A stretch of DNA of 64,000 nt from Sanguinoderma infundibulare (GCA_032821775.1 JAVLRN010000003.1:1-64000); one strand, 5' to 3'; numbered from the stretch's first letter, positions 9,660-20,455 are shown. Numbers and translations are program-made. Notes: generated from the sequence alone by a model not told the origin.

Positions 9660-9732
9660 GGTTGCCCTGACGAGCTTATAAGCGAAACAGGCGAGCAGGA
9701 GGTCGGCAAGTCCACCTCCCCTGTTGGCAACC
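9660..9732 (+). ncRNA. Type-I hammerhead ribozyme, copy 4 (diverged element)
   Basis: Same bases as the other copies. The ribozyme is unchanged although the surrounding 3' region of this internal element has accumulated changes. Stem I GGTTGCC/GGCAACC, core CTGACGA, GAAA and the two-part stem III are all intact. Predicted cleavage is between 9725 and 9726. Confidence 0.88.
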
Positions 9733-9767
9733 CCCTTTCGTAGCTAGTTGTTGCGTGTTCACTCCAT

Positions 9768-9776
9768 CCTAACCCT
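9768..9776 (+). repeat. Ancestral telomere-healing junction
   Basis: CCTAACCCT lies between the internal element and chromosomal sequence that starts CAGCCCCAGCG. On the minus strand a protein-coding frame runs directly into AGGGTTAGG. This is the expected scar of a chromosome break healed by telomere addition, later used as the anchor of the retroelement array. Confidence 0.8.
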
Positions 9777-10256
9777 CAGCCCCAGCGAAAACTTCGACCG
9801 CACCATCTCCATCGCCCGCGTGCTCTCCTCGCCCTCGTACATCTGCCGCAACTCAGACAGCTCAACAAACTTCACCTTCGTCGCCTCATACTTCGCACGC
9901 GAAGACGGGTCCTCCAGCATCTGCTTCGCAAGCACAGTAGTCACTTCGTCCTGCGACACCCCCTCCCCATCTTGGAACACCGCAGGGATCGCAACCCGCT
10001 CCTGGTCAAACAGATCCTGTTGCGGCGCAGGTCGGTCTTCAAACCCGTCGTCTGGTTCCTCCCCATCGTCCCTCACCACATCATACCGGAACTCGTCCGC
10101 GGGCTCCTCACTGCTCCCCCATAAGTCACTGCCTCGCACCAACACACTCGTCAAATCACATACCTCGGCAGCGGCATCTCTCCTCAGCTCGGGCAGAGTG
10201 TAAACAGAAGGGCACAAGCGTTGACAGGCAAAGTCCACAGATCGAGCACAACGCAA
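9777..10256 (-). pseudogene. Unknown gene cut off at its 3' end by telomere formation
   Basis: A minus-strand frame reads an acidic, charged protein (segments EEPADEFRYDVV, DDGEEPDDGFEDR, QDEVTTVLAKQMLEDPSS) that looks coding in composition. It runs without a stop into the telomeric repeat at 9776, so the 3' part of the gene is gone. The 5' part is uncertain: likely introns lie above 10160 and no clear start was found. An acidic region just upstream of a broken end is not enough to name a family. It sits downstream of, and in the same orientation as, the 1353-aa subtelomeric gene. Confidence 0.6.
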
Positions 10257-10765
10257 CGCTGAGAGTAAGAAAGTGGGCGATCAACTCGTCCCGCTGATCG
10301 TCGCTCGCGCACACACACCCCATCCAAAACAACAACTCCAGACCAGCCCAATACCTCCATCTGTTTCATGTCTAAGCAACGTGCCTGGGCTCACCGTTTT
10401 AGTCTCCCCCCGCTTCGCGCCTGGCAGCAGACGTCTCCATCGCATACCCTGTGTGTCTTCATCGCCACATTCGGCTTACACCCAACGCTAAGCTTAATTG
10501 CGCGCATCGCTCCATCAGCACTTTCCATATGGCGCATCCACCACCTCCCATGTCGTTCAAAACCATTCTCCAAATTCACAAACACAACACATTCATTTCA
10601 CAGTCTGCATCCTACAGCATATACACAGTACAAACACTTTCAGACCAGTCCACAGTCGCGTTCGAGACAGCATACAAATACAATCATTCAACTTCTGCGA
10701 CGACAGCCAGCACTCTCACCTCGACCCACGCATAAAGCCGCACGGCTCCATGCGAGTTCCGCCCT

Positions 10766-13700
10766 TTACATCGGGATCGCCGGCATTGCAGGGTCGCGCT
10801 CCGGCTCCATCTCCTCCGCAACGCTGCTCAGACCGTCGCCCTCAGATCCCACGTTCTTCTTCTTCTTCGACTTCGGCGACGAACTCGGGCTTCCGCCGCC
10901 CTCCCCAATGGGCGTCGCACCTCCCGCAGACGAGTGAGAACGCTTCCGACCCGTGCCTGTGAGACGCATCAGTGCAATCTCCACACTCAGCAGATGCATA
11001 AACACATACCACTGCCTTTCGCCGTCTTTGCGGCTCTGGAGGGCCCTGCGCCCTCAGCCGCGCCTGCACCGCTGAGACCGGCTCCTCCAGACCCGCTCGC
11101 TTGTGCATTTGCTTCCTGCACACGCGCCCTGGACCGCGTCGCCGTGCCGCCTGCCTGAGTTGCGCGAGTCGCCGCCGCACCACCCTGACCGCGGCTGACT
11201 GGCCTGGGCTTCGGACCGCGTGCCTTTGGCGGTGGGACGTCGTCCTGCTCGATCTGAGGGGCGGGGTCGTCGACGAAGGGGTCCGAGGCGTCTTGCATGA
11301 CGATGTCCCTGGTCTCAGTGGGGGCCGGCTCGGCGATCTCGGAGATAGCGGATGGGGGAGGAGATGCGGGGGCTGCGGCAGTGGGTGCCGCGGTGGCAGA
11401 GTCGCTGTCAAATCGAGTGAGTGTGGTGTGTTCAGATGGAGCGGGGAGGAGTGTGGGTACGCACATGTGTTCGAGCGGGGCGGGGGTGTTGAGGACGGGG
11501 GGAATGGTGATTGCGGGGTTGGGGGAGGCGGCTGCTTTGCCTTTGCCCTTGGTGGACTGCTGCTCAGCGGCGGGAGCGTTGTGTGCAGACTGACCTTCGT
11601 CTGAGTGGGCGTCGTTGTCGTCATCGTCGTCATCGCCGTTGTCGTCCTCGTCGTCCTCGTCGTCCTCGTCTTCGGAGTTGGAGTCGTTTACAGGGCGAGC
11701 TTGCCGCTTGCTGGATGGGGTATAAGCCGCGGAGTCCTTTGTTTTGCGGGACTTGGAGCGGGGAGCGGCAAGGAACTTCTTCCAGTCGTAGTCCTGGGGG
11801 CGAATGGAGCGGTCGTTGGGGTCGGCGCCGTTAGCCTTGCGGATTGCGCGGAATGTGGTGTATTTTTTGGGGTCTGCGTCGCGGAATTCTTCGAGGGAGG
11901 GGTAAGCGTGTTGAGAGTCAGCGCGGGGGACCTTGGGGATGTGGATGGGGCGCTGGTTCTGAGGGGTGGGGAGGACGACTGGTGCGCCGGGGGGAGCGGT
12001 GTGCTGGGCCTCTATCATCTGGCCGTTGTCGTGCATTGTCTGTGGGGGAGAAAGGTGAGTTTAGAGAGAGGAGAGGAATGAGAGGAGAACGTGCCTGGAG
12101 GAGTTCCTCGAGCTTGATTGCGACGGGTGCGGGGAGGCCGCGGGGGAGGTTTTGTGCGATGCCGTTGCGGGCGCAGGCTGCGCCGGTGACTGCGGTGATG
12201 ACGCGATGCATCTGGCGAGTGCAGTCCTGGCGGCGGGAGACGCTTTCGAGCTCGAGGACTGCGTTGTCGAGGGTGATGCGGGGGCGGCCGGCGTTTCTTT
12301 TTTCGCCTACTCTGATGAGGTTGTCGAGGATGTCGTTGTCCCAGTTTGCCCATTTGAAGACTGTGTTGGCCTGTGTCTTGCCAGGGCGGTCGGCGGAGAC
12401 CTCGACTGCGATGGTTGAGTTGCAGTAGTTTGAGGCGAAGTCGACGAGGGACTGGCGGAGGTCGCGGCCTGCGCTGTAGTCGAGGATGCGGGCGGTGGTT
12501 GCGAGTGTGTGCTGGTATCCGTAGTAGCACAGGATAGCGTAGGTGAGGAAGGTGTCTGGAGCGCTCCTCGGCTTGACGTCCCTCCAGCTAGCGGCGTGGC
12601 GGAACATGAAGAGGAGGGCGGAGTTTTTCTGGACGCCGCCGATGGGGAGGCCGGGGAAGATCTTGCAGACGTTGTCGAACTGGGAGAGGGCGTCGTCGTT
12701 GGCGGAGGAGGATGATGCAGCCTTTGGGGCCGGCTTCTGTGCCCCCATGATGTTGCGGATGTATTCGGTCATGGTGGAGATGGTCTTGAGGTCTGCGGGG
12801 GTGAAGGAGAGCTCGAGGTCGTTTTCGTCGATGATGTCTGGGGGCGACATCTTCGACTTGTCTGTTTCGGCCCTGGGGTTGACCTTGCTGATGGAGGAGA
12901 GCCAGGCGGAGTAGCCGATGGAGTAGAAGCGATCTATTGCGGGGGTGGTGAACTCAGCAAGGAGGATTGCGACCTCTGCGATGGCGGGGATGTTGTTGAA
13001 GAGCCAGCGGAAGAACTGGATGTGATGTGAGCGAGAGTTGTGGGGGAGACAGTTGAGTGCGAAGCGTACCTCTGTGCCGACCTTGGTGTTTGCGCGGAAC
13101 ATTGTGTCGCGCGTGAGGAAGTGGACGGCATATGAGCCGTAATCCCAGAAGGCTATTTCGTCCGGGCGGCGGATGTTTGAGTCGACGAGGGGGTCGAGGG
13201 TGCGGACGATCTGTGGGTGGGGGTGAGTATTGAATGTGATAAGAGCGGAACAGAATGTGAAGTGCGATGAAGTATGAAGTCACTGGACAAGACTCTAGTC
13301 CGCGCGGACACACGAGTGGTGTGTCCGCGCAGACACAAGGGTGGTGTGTCTGCGCAGATACAAGGGTGGTGTGTCTGCGCGGACACAAGGGTCGTGTGTC
13401 TGCGCAGACACAAGGGTGGTGTGTCTGCGCGGACACAAGGGTCGTGTGTCTGCGCGGACACAAGGGTCGTGTGTCTGCGCAGACACAAGGGTCGTGTGTC
13501 CGCGCGGACACAAGGGTCGTGTGTCTGCGCGGACACAAGGGTGGTGTGTCCGCGCGGACACAAGGGTCGTATGTCCGCGCAGACACAGGGGTCGTGTCTC
13601 CGCGCGGACACAAGGGTCGTGTCTCCGCGCGGACACAAGGGTCGTGTGTCCGCGCAGACACACGAGTGCTGTGTCCGCGCAGACACACGAAGGCCGTGTC

Positions 13701-15751
13701 TGCGCAGACACGTCGGGACAAATAAATCATGAAGTACACTCACCCACTGGATCGTCGGCCCGTACTGCTCCAGGATCCGCCGCAGATCCTGCAGGAACGA
13801 CACCGTCGGCCACGGCAGGTCGTACGCCTTCTCCGCATACACCATCTCGTGCGTCCACCGCAACCGCCGCGCAGCTCCAGCCAACGCCTTCACATCCTTC
13901 TCCTCGCCCGACCCAGCCTCGGGCTCCCACGTCCCAGTCACGTTCCCGTTCTCGTCCTCCGTCTGCATGTACGCACCAAGCCGCTCCTCCCAGTCCGCAA
14001 TCAAGATCCGGTCCACAGCCTTCTTGTACTTCTTCAGCGCACCCGCCAGGATCGCGTTCTCCCGGTGCCCCAGATAGTTGATCGCACCCCGCGGCCGAAG
14101 CAGAAGCACGTACTGCTCGTCAATCTTCTTCAGCACGTCCTGCGTCCACACAATGTCCCGCACCCCTGCTCCAAACACCTCCCCCTCCAGCTTCTGGTAC
14201 CGCCCCATAATCTCCTTCTCATACTTCCCCTGCAGCTCCCGCCGGTCCCGCTCAAGCAACTGCTCCCACGTCTTGCCCCGGTGGTGCTTCGCCACAAGCT
14301 CCGCAGGGACCGCGACCACGTCCTTCGGGTCGTCCACCCAGATCTTCACAACGTCCCGCAGAAGCTGCCCCTCCTCGTCCTCCGCGTCATCCACGTCCGC
14401 GAACTCCGTCGGACTCGCGATCAGCCGCATCCGCCGCATCCCGTCCCGCACAAGCCGCGCCCAGAACTGTACACACATCTTCAGCACACAACCACGCACT
14501 AGCTCAATTCATCAATATACAAACTCACCTCCCCGATCGCACACGACTGGTTGTGCGCTCGCGTCGGCGGCTTCAGCACAGAGTCGAACAGCTTCACAGT
14601 CAAGATCTGCCCGTTCCGGTACGCAGAAAACGTCGCCAAGTCCGTCACAATCTCCCACAGCGCTGGCGTCGTCAGCAGGTACGACGGCGGGAACGCACTC
14701 TGCTGCGCCGCCGTCATCACAGGCCGCAGAATCGCATTGCTCCACTTCCCCATGTATGGCGTCATCTCCCTGCCCCCTGCATGCGTCTTCTTCCACTCCA
14801 CAACATTCGCCTCCATCGCCGCAAGGTACCCAAACAGCCGCTCCTCCTGCGTCGCACGAAGGCTCGGCAGGTACTCGTTCTGCGACAAGTGCCGGCACAG
14901 CGCTTCCCCGCACTCCTCTAAATCATTCACATCATCACTTCACCACATTCTACAAAAAAAAAGGACATCCACATACCTGCAATGAACAGGTGCACGCACC
15001 ATTGCCCCGCACTCCCAATCTTCCCATCCACAACGTCCAATGCAAGCCGAACCGTCTCCAGCTCCTCCATCTGCTTCTTCGACCCCCCGTCCCCCAGCTT
15101 GTTCGTCACCCGCGCCAGCCCCTCCGCCTTCTTCTCCCGCTCCTTCTCCAGCCGCGCCTTCCACGCCGCCATTGCCTTCGCCCGGTGCTGCCCACTGAAA
15201 AAATCAACCACCAGCGGCGGCAGATCCACCCGCGACTTGAATCGCAGCTCGGGGAGCTCCTCCCACGGAACCGCCTCGTCCGTCTTCTTCGCATACGTCC
15301 CCTCCACCAGGTCCTCGACACGCACCTGCATCAGCAGCGGCGCCGTGTTCGGGTGCTTACCTTCTGTGTCGAACGACCGCACGAGCTTGGCCACCGACGC
15401 CGCCACCACTCCCCGCTGGTTCCATGTCCCCCACCGGTACGTGACCCCCGCCGGCTCCGTCAGCACGTCCAGCCGACACTTCCCCAGGAACGCCTTCTCC
15501 TCCTCGCGCTGGCGCGCCCGGATCGCTTGCTCCTGCGGATGCGGAGCCGTCTCCTCCTCCTTCACCTTCGGCATCCGCACCCCAGACACCTGTACAAACG
15601 TCAGTTTTCCTCACCTATCACACACCCATCTGTACTGTACCTTGCCCTCGTCCTGTCATTCCACAATATAATTAGTAGCAGCCACAATCCACGCAGCTGA
15701 TCCACGCACCTCAGTCCCCTGGGTTTTTTTCGATTTACCACGAGGAGGCAT
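10766..15751 (-). CDS. Intact 8-exon subtelomeric gene, 1353-aa protein of unknown function
   Basis: Exons (minus strand): 15751-15710, 15589-14977, 14917-14529, 14478-13744, 13210-13070, 13015-12095, 12039-11010, 10956-10766. They total 4,062 nt with all phases consistent; the intron after exon 6 is GC-AG. The N-terminus is a short basic MPPRGKSKK. A segment with FFSGQHRAKAM near residue 140 recalls the GQHR box of ParB/DGQHR-type proteins; this is weak. The middle is globular and rich in W, Y and charged residues. The C-terminal third is disordered: an Asp/Glu run, then Ala/Pro-rich sequence, then a basic KSKKKK tail, which suggests a nuclear protein. Two 5' copies lie upstream, so this is a subtelomeric family. 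Intron 4 (13211-13743) contains a minisatellite. I do not recognise the function. Confidence 0.8.
13300..13715 (+). repeat. 25-bp palindromic minisatellite inside intron 4
   Basis: About 17 units of 25 bp. Each has an 18-bp palindrome (TGTGTCTGCGCAGACACA or its CCGCGCGG variant) plus a 7-bp spacer AGGGTCG or AGGGTGG. The array fills most of a 533-nt intron, against 45-80 nt for other introns here. The unit length is not a multiple of three, yet all frames stay open through it, which makes long false reading frames on both strands. The spacer reads in the opposite direction to the three other arrays in the window. Confidence 0.92.
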
Positions 15752-16790
15752 ACTTGTCTACAAATTGCGTCAGAATCGGTCCCCTGATACCATGATCAGC
15801 ACTTACATATGATTGTACTTGCGGTTGATTTATTGTTTGATGTTCGGCTAGGTTGCTCGCGTCGCTGGTGAGCAATGGGGAGAAGGAGAGCGCCGGTGCG
15901 TCCCCCATCCTCGATCACCCCCATCGATCGATGCCCTGTGCCCAGCCTCATGGCATGTCCCTTCCCGGTCCCTCCACTCCAAATCCAGCCAATCGCCGCC
16001 CTGCCACTCGACACTTTTCCTCCGACCAAGTCCCGCCAGGCACCGGTGACACCCGGTCTTCTCTCTGCATCCGACCTCTTCTCTTCCCGTGTGGCACTGT
16101 CTTCTTCCTCGGTACCTTATTGTGTCGCACTGCCACAGGTCTTCTGTGTCCAATCGGTTTGAAGCTTAACTCTGATTCATTCCTCTCCAACTCCGTTGGC
16201 TTTTCTGGTGTTTCCTCTGTATGTATTCCTCTTCTATTTATTGTAGGATATGTTTCTGTGATATATCTGCAGTTTATTGAGACGTTTCAAAGACATGCTG
16301 CTGCTTTTGCCTGCGCGGACACAGCTTCAATGCATCTGATCGGAATAACTGTATATTGTAATTTGCATAAAGGTACCGGAAACTGCGGGCCGGGCCGGCC
16401 CACTGCCAGTCCGCGTGGAGGCAGCACCCTTGTGTCCGCGCAGACACACGACCCTTGTGTCCGCGCAGACACACAACACTTGTGTCCGCGCGGACACACC
16501 ACCCTTGTGTCCGCGCGGACACACAACCCTTGTGTCTGCGCAGACACACCACCCTTGTGTCTGCGCACACACACGACACTTGTGTCCGCGCAGACACACG
16601 ACCCTTGTGTCTGCGCGGACACACAACACTTGTGTCCGCGCGGACACACAACACTTGTGTCCGCGCGGAGGCACCTCCCTTATATTCGCGCGGACACAGC
16701 ACCCCTGTGTCCGCGCACTTTCAACTCCGAAGTCCTAGCTTTTTGTTACCCTGACCCTGACCCCGCCTACTCAACACCCCCCTTCATCAC
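15752..16790. repeat. Subtelomeric module M1 (promoter side of the 1353-aa gene)
   Basis: About 1.04 kb upstream of the intact gene, repeated at 17822-18862 (M2) and 19445-20455 (M3) with high identity. It comprises about 680 bp without a credible gene, a GC-rich GGCCGGGCCGGCCC box, a minisatellite, and a 60-bp tail with telomere-like words (CCCTGACCCTGACCCC). The side next to the gene presumably holds its promoter. The far side is fused to a broken gene copy. Confidence 0.8.
16429..16723 (+). repeat. 25-bp palindromic minisatellite in M1
   Basis: About 12 units, with the palindrome core as in the intron array but spacer CGACCCT/CCACCCT on this strand, so inverted relative to 13300-13715. 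Units differ at the two central bases of each half, giving both perfectly paired and T-G mismatched palindromes. Confidence 0.9.
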
Positions 16791-17821
16791 AGGCCGCAGA
16801 ATCGCATTGCTCCACTTCGCCACGTACGGCGTCATCTCCCCGCCCCCAGCATGCGTCTTCTTCCACTCCACAACATTCGCCTCCATCGCAGCAAGGTACC
16901 CAAACAACCGCTCCTCCAGCGTCGCGCGGAGGCTCGGCAGGTACTCGTTCTGCGACAAGTGCCGGCACAGCGCCTCCCCGCACTCCTCTGAATCATTCAC
17001 ATCATCACTTTACCATATTCAACAAAAATCCAGAACAACCACTCACCCGCGATAAACAGGTGCACGCACCACTGCCCCGCACTCGCAATCTTCCCCTCCA
17101 CAACCTCCAACGCAAGCCGAACCGTCTCCAGCTCCTCCATCTGCTTCTTCGACCCCCCGTCCCCCAGCTTGTTCGTCACCCGCGCCAGCCCCTCCGCCTT
17201 CTTCTCCTGCTCCTTCTCCAGACGCGCCTTCCACGCCGCCATCGCCTTCGCCCGGTGCTGCCCGCTGAAAAAATCAACCACTAGCGGCGGAAGATCCGCC
17301 CGCGACTTGAATCGCAGCTCGGGGAGCTCCTCCCACGGAACAGCCTCGTCCGTCTTCCTCGCATACGTCCCCTCCACGAGGTCCTCCACCCGCACCTGCA
17401 TCAGCAGCGGCGCCGTGTTCGGGTGCTTACCTTCAGTGTCGAACGACCGCACCAGCCGCGCGACCGACGCCGGCACGACCCCCCGCTGGTTCCACTGGCC
17501 CCAGCGGTACGACACCCCCGCCGGCTCCGACAGCACGTCCAGCCGACACTTCCCCAGGAACGCCTTCTCCTCTTCGCGCTGCCGCGCCCGGATCGCCTGC
17601 TCCTGCGGGTGCGGAGCCGTCTCCTCCTCCTTCACCTTCGGCATCCGCACCCCGGACACCTGTACAAACGTCAGTTTTCCTCACCTATCACACACCCATC
17701 TGTACTGTACCTTGCCCTCGTCCTGTCATTCCACAATATAATTAGTAGCAGCCACAATCCACGCAGCTGATCCACGCACCTCAGTCCCCTGGGTTTTTTT
17801 CGATTTACCACGAGGAGGCAT
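16788..17821 (-). pseudogene. 5' copy of the 1353-aa gene (exons 1-3, broken in exon 3)
   Basis: ATG at 17821; exon 1 ends at 17780, exon 2 is 17659-17047, exon 3 starts at 16987. It aligns with the intact gene at a fixed offset of 2,070 bp. The protein differs by scattered substitutions (for example LSEPAGVSYRWGQ against LTEPAGVTYRWGT), so it is a diverged paralogue and not a recent copy. The frame leaves the family after AILRPVM and hits a stop a few codons later in module M1. The breakpoint sequence is GATGAA. The splice sites of the surviving introns are intact, so a short truncated protein could be made. Confidence 0.8.
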
Positions 17822-18862
17822 ACTTGTCTACAAATTGCGTCAGAATCGGTCCCCTGATACCATGATCAGCACTTACATATGATTGTACTTGCGGTTGATT
17901 TATTGTTTGATGTTCGGCTAGGTTGCTCGCGTCGCTGGTGAGCAATGGGGAGAAGGAGAGCACCGCCGCGTCCCCCATCCTCGATCGCCCCCATCGATCG
18001 ATGCCCTGTGCCCAGCCTCATGGCATGTCCCTTCCCGGTCCCTCCACTCCGAATCCAGCCGATCGCCGCCCTGCCACTTGACACTTTCCCTCCGACCAAC
18101 TCCCGCCAGGCACCGGCGACACCCGGTCTTCTCTCTGCATCCGACCTCTTCTCTTCCCGTGTGGCACTGTCTTCTTCCTCGGTACCTTATTGTGTTGCAC
18201 TGCCACACGTCTTCCGTGTCCGATCGGTTTGAAGCTTAACTCTGTTTCCTCTTCAACTCCGTCGATTTTTCTGGTGTTTCCCCTGCATGTAATCCTCTTC
18301 CATTTGTTGTAGGATATGTTTTTGTAATATATCTGCAGTTTATCGAGACCTTTTGAAGGCACACTGCTGCTTGTGCTTGCACGGACGCAGCTTCATGGTG
18401 TCCGCTCGGAACATCTGTATGTTTTGATTGACATACAAAGCCTGGAAACCCCGGCCCGGCCCGGCCCACAGTGCCTCCGCGCGGACGCACCACCTCTGTG
18501 ACTGCCCATGTGTCTGCGCGGAGCCATGACCCATGTGTCTGCGCAGACACACTACCCATGTGTCTGCGCGGAGACACGACCCTTGTGTCTGCGCGGAGAC
18601 ACGACCCTTGTGTCCGCGCGGACACACTACCTATGTGTCTGCGCGGAGACATGACCCATGTGTCTGCGCAGACACACGACCCTTGTGTCCGCGTGGAGAC
18701 ACGACCCTTGTGTCCGCACGGACACACTACCCATGTGTCTGCGCAGACACACAACCCTTGTGTCCGCGCGGACGCAGCACCCCTGTGTCCGCGCACTTTC
18801 AACAACGAAGTCCTAGCTTTTCGTTGCCCTAACCCTGATCCCCTCTACTCAACCCTCCTGTT
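17822..18862. repeat. Subtelomeric module M2
   Basis: Second copy of the 1-kb module, upstream of the first broken gene copy. Its tail reads CCCTAACCCTGATCCCC, the most telomere-like of the three tails. It has a longer minisatellite and more base changes from M1 and M3 than these have from each other. Confidence 0.78.
18476..18799 (+). repeat. 25-bp palindromic minisatellite in M2
   Basis: About 12-13 units. The spacer is more variable than in the other arrays (TACCCAT and CGACCCT types) and one central unit is irregular. Same orientation as the M1 and M3 arrays. Confidence 0.88.
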
Positions 18863-18865
18863 CAT

Positions 18866-19444
18866 CGCCTTCACCCGGTGCTGCCCACTGAAAAAATCAA
18901 TGACCAGCGGTGGCAGATCCGCCCGCGACTTGAATCGCAGCTCGGGGAGCTCCTCCCACAGAACCGCCTCATCCGTCTTCTTCGCATACGTTCCCTCCAC
19001 CAGGTCCTCCACCCGCACCTGCATTAGCAGCGGCGCCGTGTTCGGGTGCTTACCTTCAGTGTCGAACGACCGCACGAGCTTCGCCACCGACGCCGCCACC
19101 ACTCCCCGCTGGTTCCACATCCCCCACCGGTACGTGACCCCCGCTGGCTCCGTCAGCACGTCCAGCCGACACTTGCCCAGGAATGCCTTCTCCTCTTCGC
19201 GCTGGCGTGCCCGGATCGCTTGCTCCTGCGGATGCGGAGCTGTCTCCTCCTCCTTCACCTTCGGCATCCGCACCCCAGACACCTGTACAAACGTCAGTTT
19301 TCCTCACCTATCATACACCCATCTGTACTGTACCTTGCCCTCGTCCTGTCATTCCACAATATAATTAGTAGCAGCCACAATCCATGCAGCTGATCCACGC
19401 ACCTCAGTCCCCTGGGTTTTTTTCGATTTACCGTGAGGAGGCAT
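18866..19444 (-). pseudogene. 5' copy of the 1353-aa gene (exons 1-2, broken in exon 2)
   Basis: ATG at 19444, exon 1 to 19403, exon 2 from 19282. Offset from the intact gene is 3,693 bp. The frame follows the family down to FFSGQHRVKAM, then ends after five foreign residues in module M2. The break is again at a GATGAA hexamer, although at a different place in the gene from the other copy. It is closer in sequence to the intact gene than to the middle copy. Confidence 0.8.
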
Positions 19445-20455
19445 GCTTGTCTACAAATTGCATCAGAATTGGTCCCCTGATACCATGATCAGCACTTACA
19501 TATGATTGTACTTGTGGTTGATTTATTGTTTGATGTTCGGCTAGGTTGCTCGCGTCGCTGGTGAGCAATGGGGAGAAGGAGAGCGCCGCCGCATCCCCCA
19601 TCCTCGATTGCCCCCATCGATTGATGCCCTGTGCCCAGCCTCATGGTATGTCCCTTCCCGGTCCCTCCACCCCAAATCCAGCTGATCGCTGCCCCGCCGC
19701 TTGACACTTTTCCTCCGACCAAGTCCTGCCAGGCACCGGTGACACCGGGTCTTCTCTCTGCATCCGACCTCTTCTCTTCCCGTGTGGCACTGTCTTCTTC
19801 CTCGGTACCTTATTGTGTCGCACTGCCACACGTCTTCTGTGTCCGATTGGTTTGAAGCTTAACTCTGATTCATTCCTCTCCAACTCCGTTGGCTTTTCTG
19901 GTGTTTCCTCTGTATGTAATCCTCTTCTATTTATTGTAGGATATGTTTCTGTGATATATCTGCAGTTTATTGAGACGTTTCAAAGACACACTGCTGCTTT
20001 CACCTGCGCGGACACAGCTTCAATGCATCTGATCGGAATAACTGTATATTGTAATTTGCATAAAGGTACCGGAAACTGCGGGCCGGGCCGGCCCACTGCC
20101 CATCCGCGCGGAGGCAGCACCCTTGTGTCCGCGTGGACACACCACCCTTGTGTCCGCGCGGACACACAACACTTGTGTCCGCGCAGACACACCACCCTTG
20201 TGTCTGCGCAGACACACCACCCTTGTGTCTGCACAGACACACGACCCTTGTGTCCGTGCAGACACACCACCCTTGTGTCCACGCAGACACATGACACTTG
20301 TGTCCGCGCGGACACACAACCCTTGTGTCCGCGCGGAGGCACCTCCCTTATATTCGCGCGGACACAGCACCCCTGTGTCCGCGCACTTTCAACTCCGAAG
20401 TCCTAGCTTTTTGTTACCCTGACCCTGACCCCGCCTACTCAACACCCCCCTTCAT
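19445..20455. repeat. Subtelomeric module M3 (most internal)
   Basis: Third copy of the module. Its far end (CACCCCCCTTCATCAG) is fused to sequence unrelated to the gene family, so the module is the repeated unit and the attached gene pieces vary. It is very close to M1 in sequence. Confidence 0.78.
20108..20385 (+). repeat. 25-bp palindromic minisatellite in M3
   Basis: About 11 units, same orientation and spacer types as M1. Some units have TGCACAGACA or CCACGCAGACA cores, which break the palindrome by one base. Confidence 0.9.

Larger units (their letters stand above)
6945..9776 (+). mobile_element. Telomere-attached Penelope-like retroelement, copy 3 (most internal)
   Basis: This is the innermost element, joined to the body of the chromosome by a shortened telomeric tract (CCTAACCCT, 9768-9776). 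Its coding half matches copies 1 and 2 except for one synonymous change. Its 3' region is the oldest-looking of the four: it differs from the others at about 15 places. Most are clustered at about 9385-9430, and single changes lie near 9474, 9515 and 9749. Confidence 0.85.

Noticed and set aside
9759..9776. Last residues (LRVRME) of the acidic minus-strand frame as a true C-terminus
   Set aside because: They are encoded by the telomeric tract and the retroelement, so they are a read-through product of the break.
13267..13732. Long cysteine/threonine-rich reading frames on both strands across the minisatellites (also at 16.4, 18.5 and 20.1 kb)
   Set aside because: They are produced by a 25-bp palindromic repeat without stop codons in any frame. 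They begin and end with the arrays and overlap each other.
16429..16723. CRISPR-like look of regularly spaced palindromes
   Set aside because: The spacers are the same 7-bp word, there are no cas genes, and the genome is eukaryotic; it is a minisatellite.
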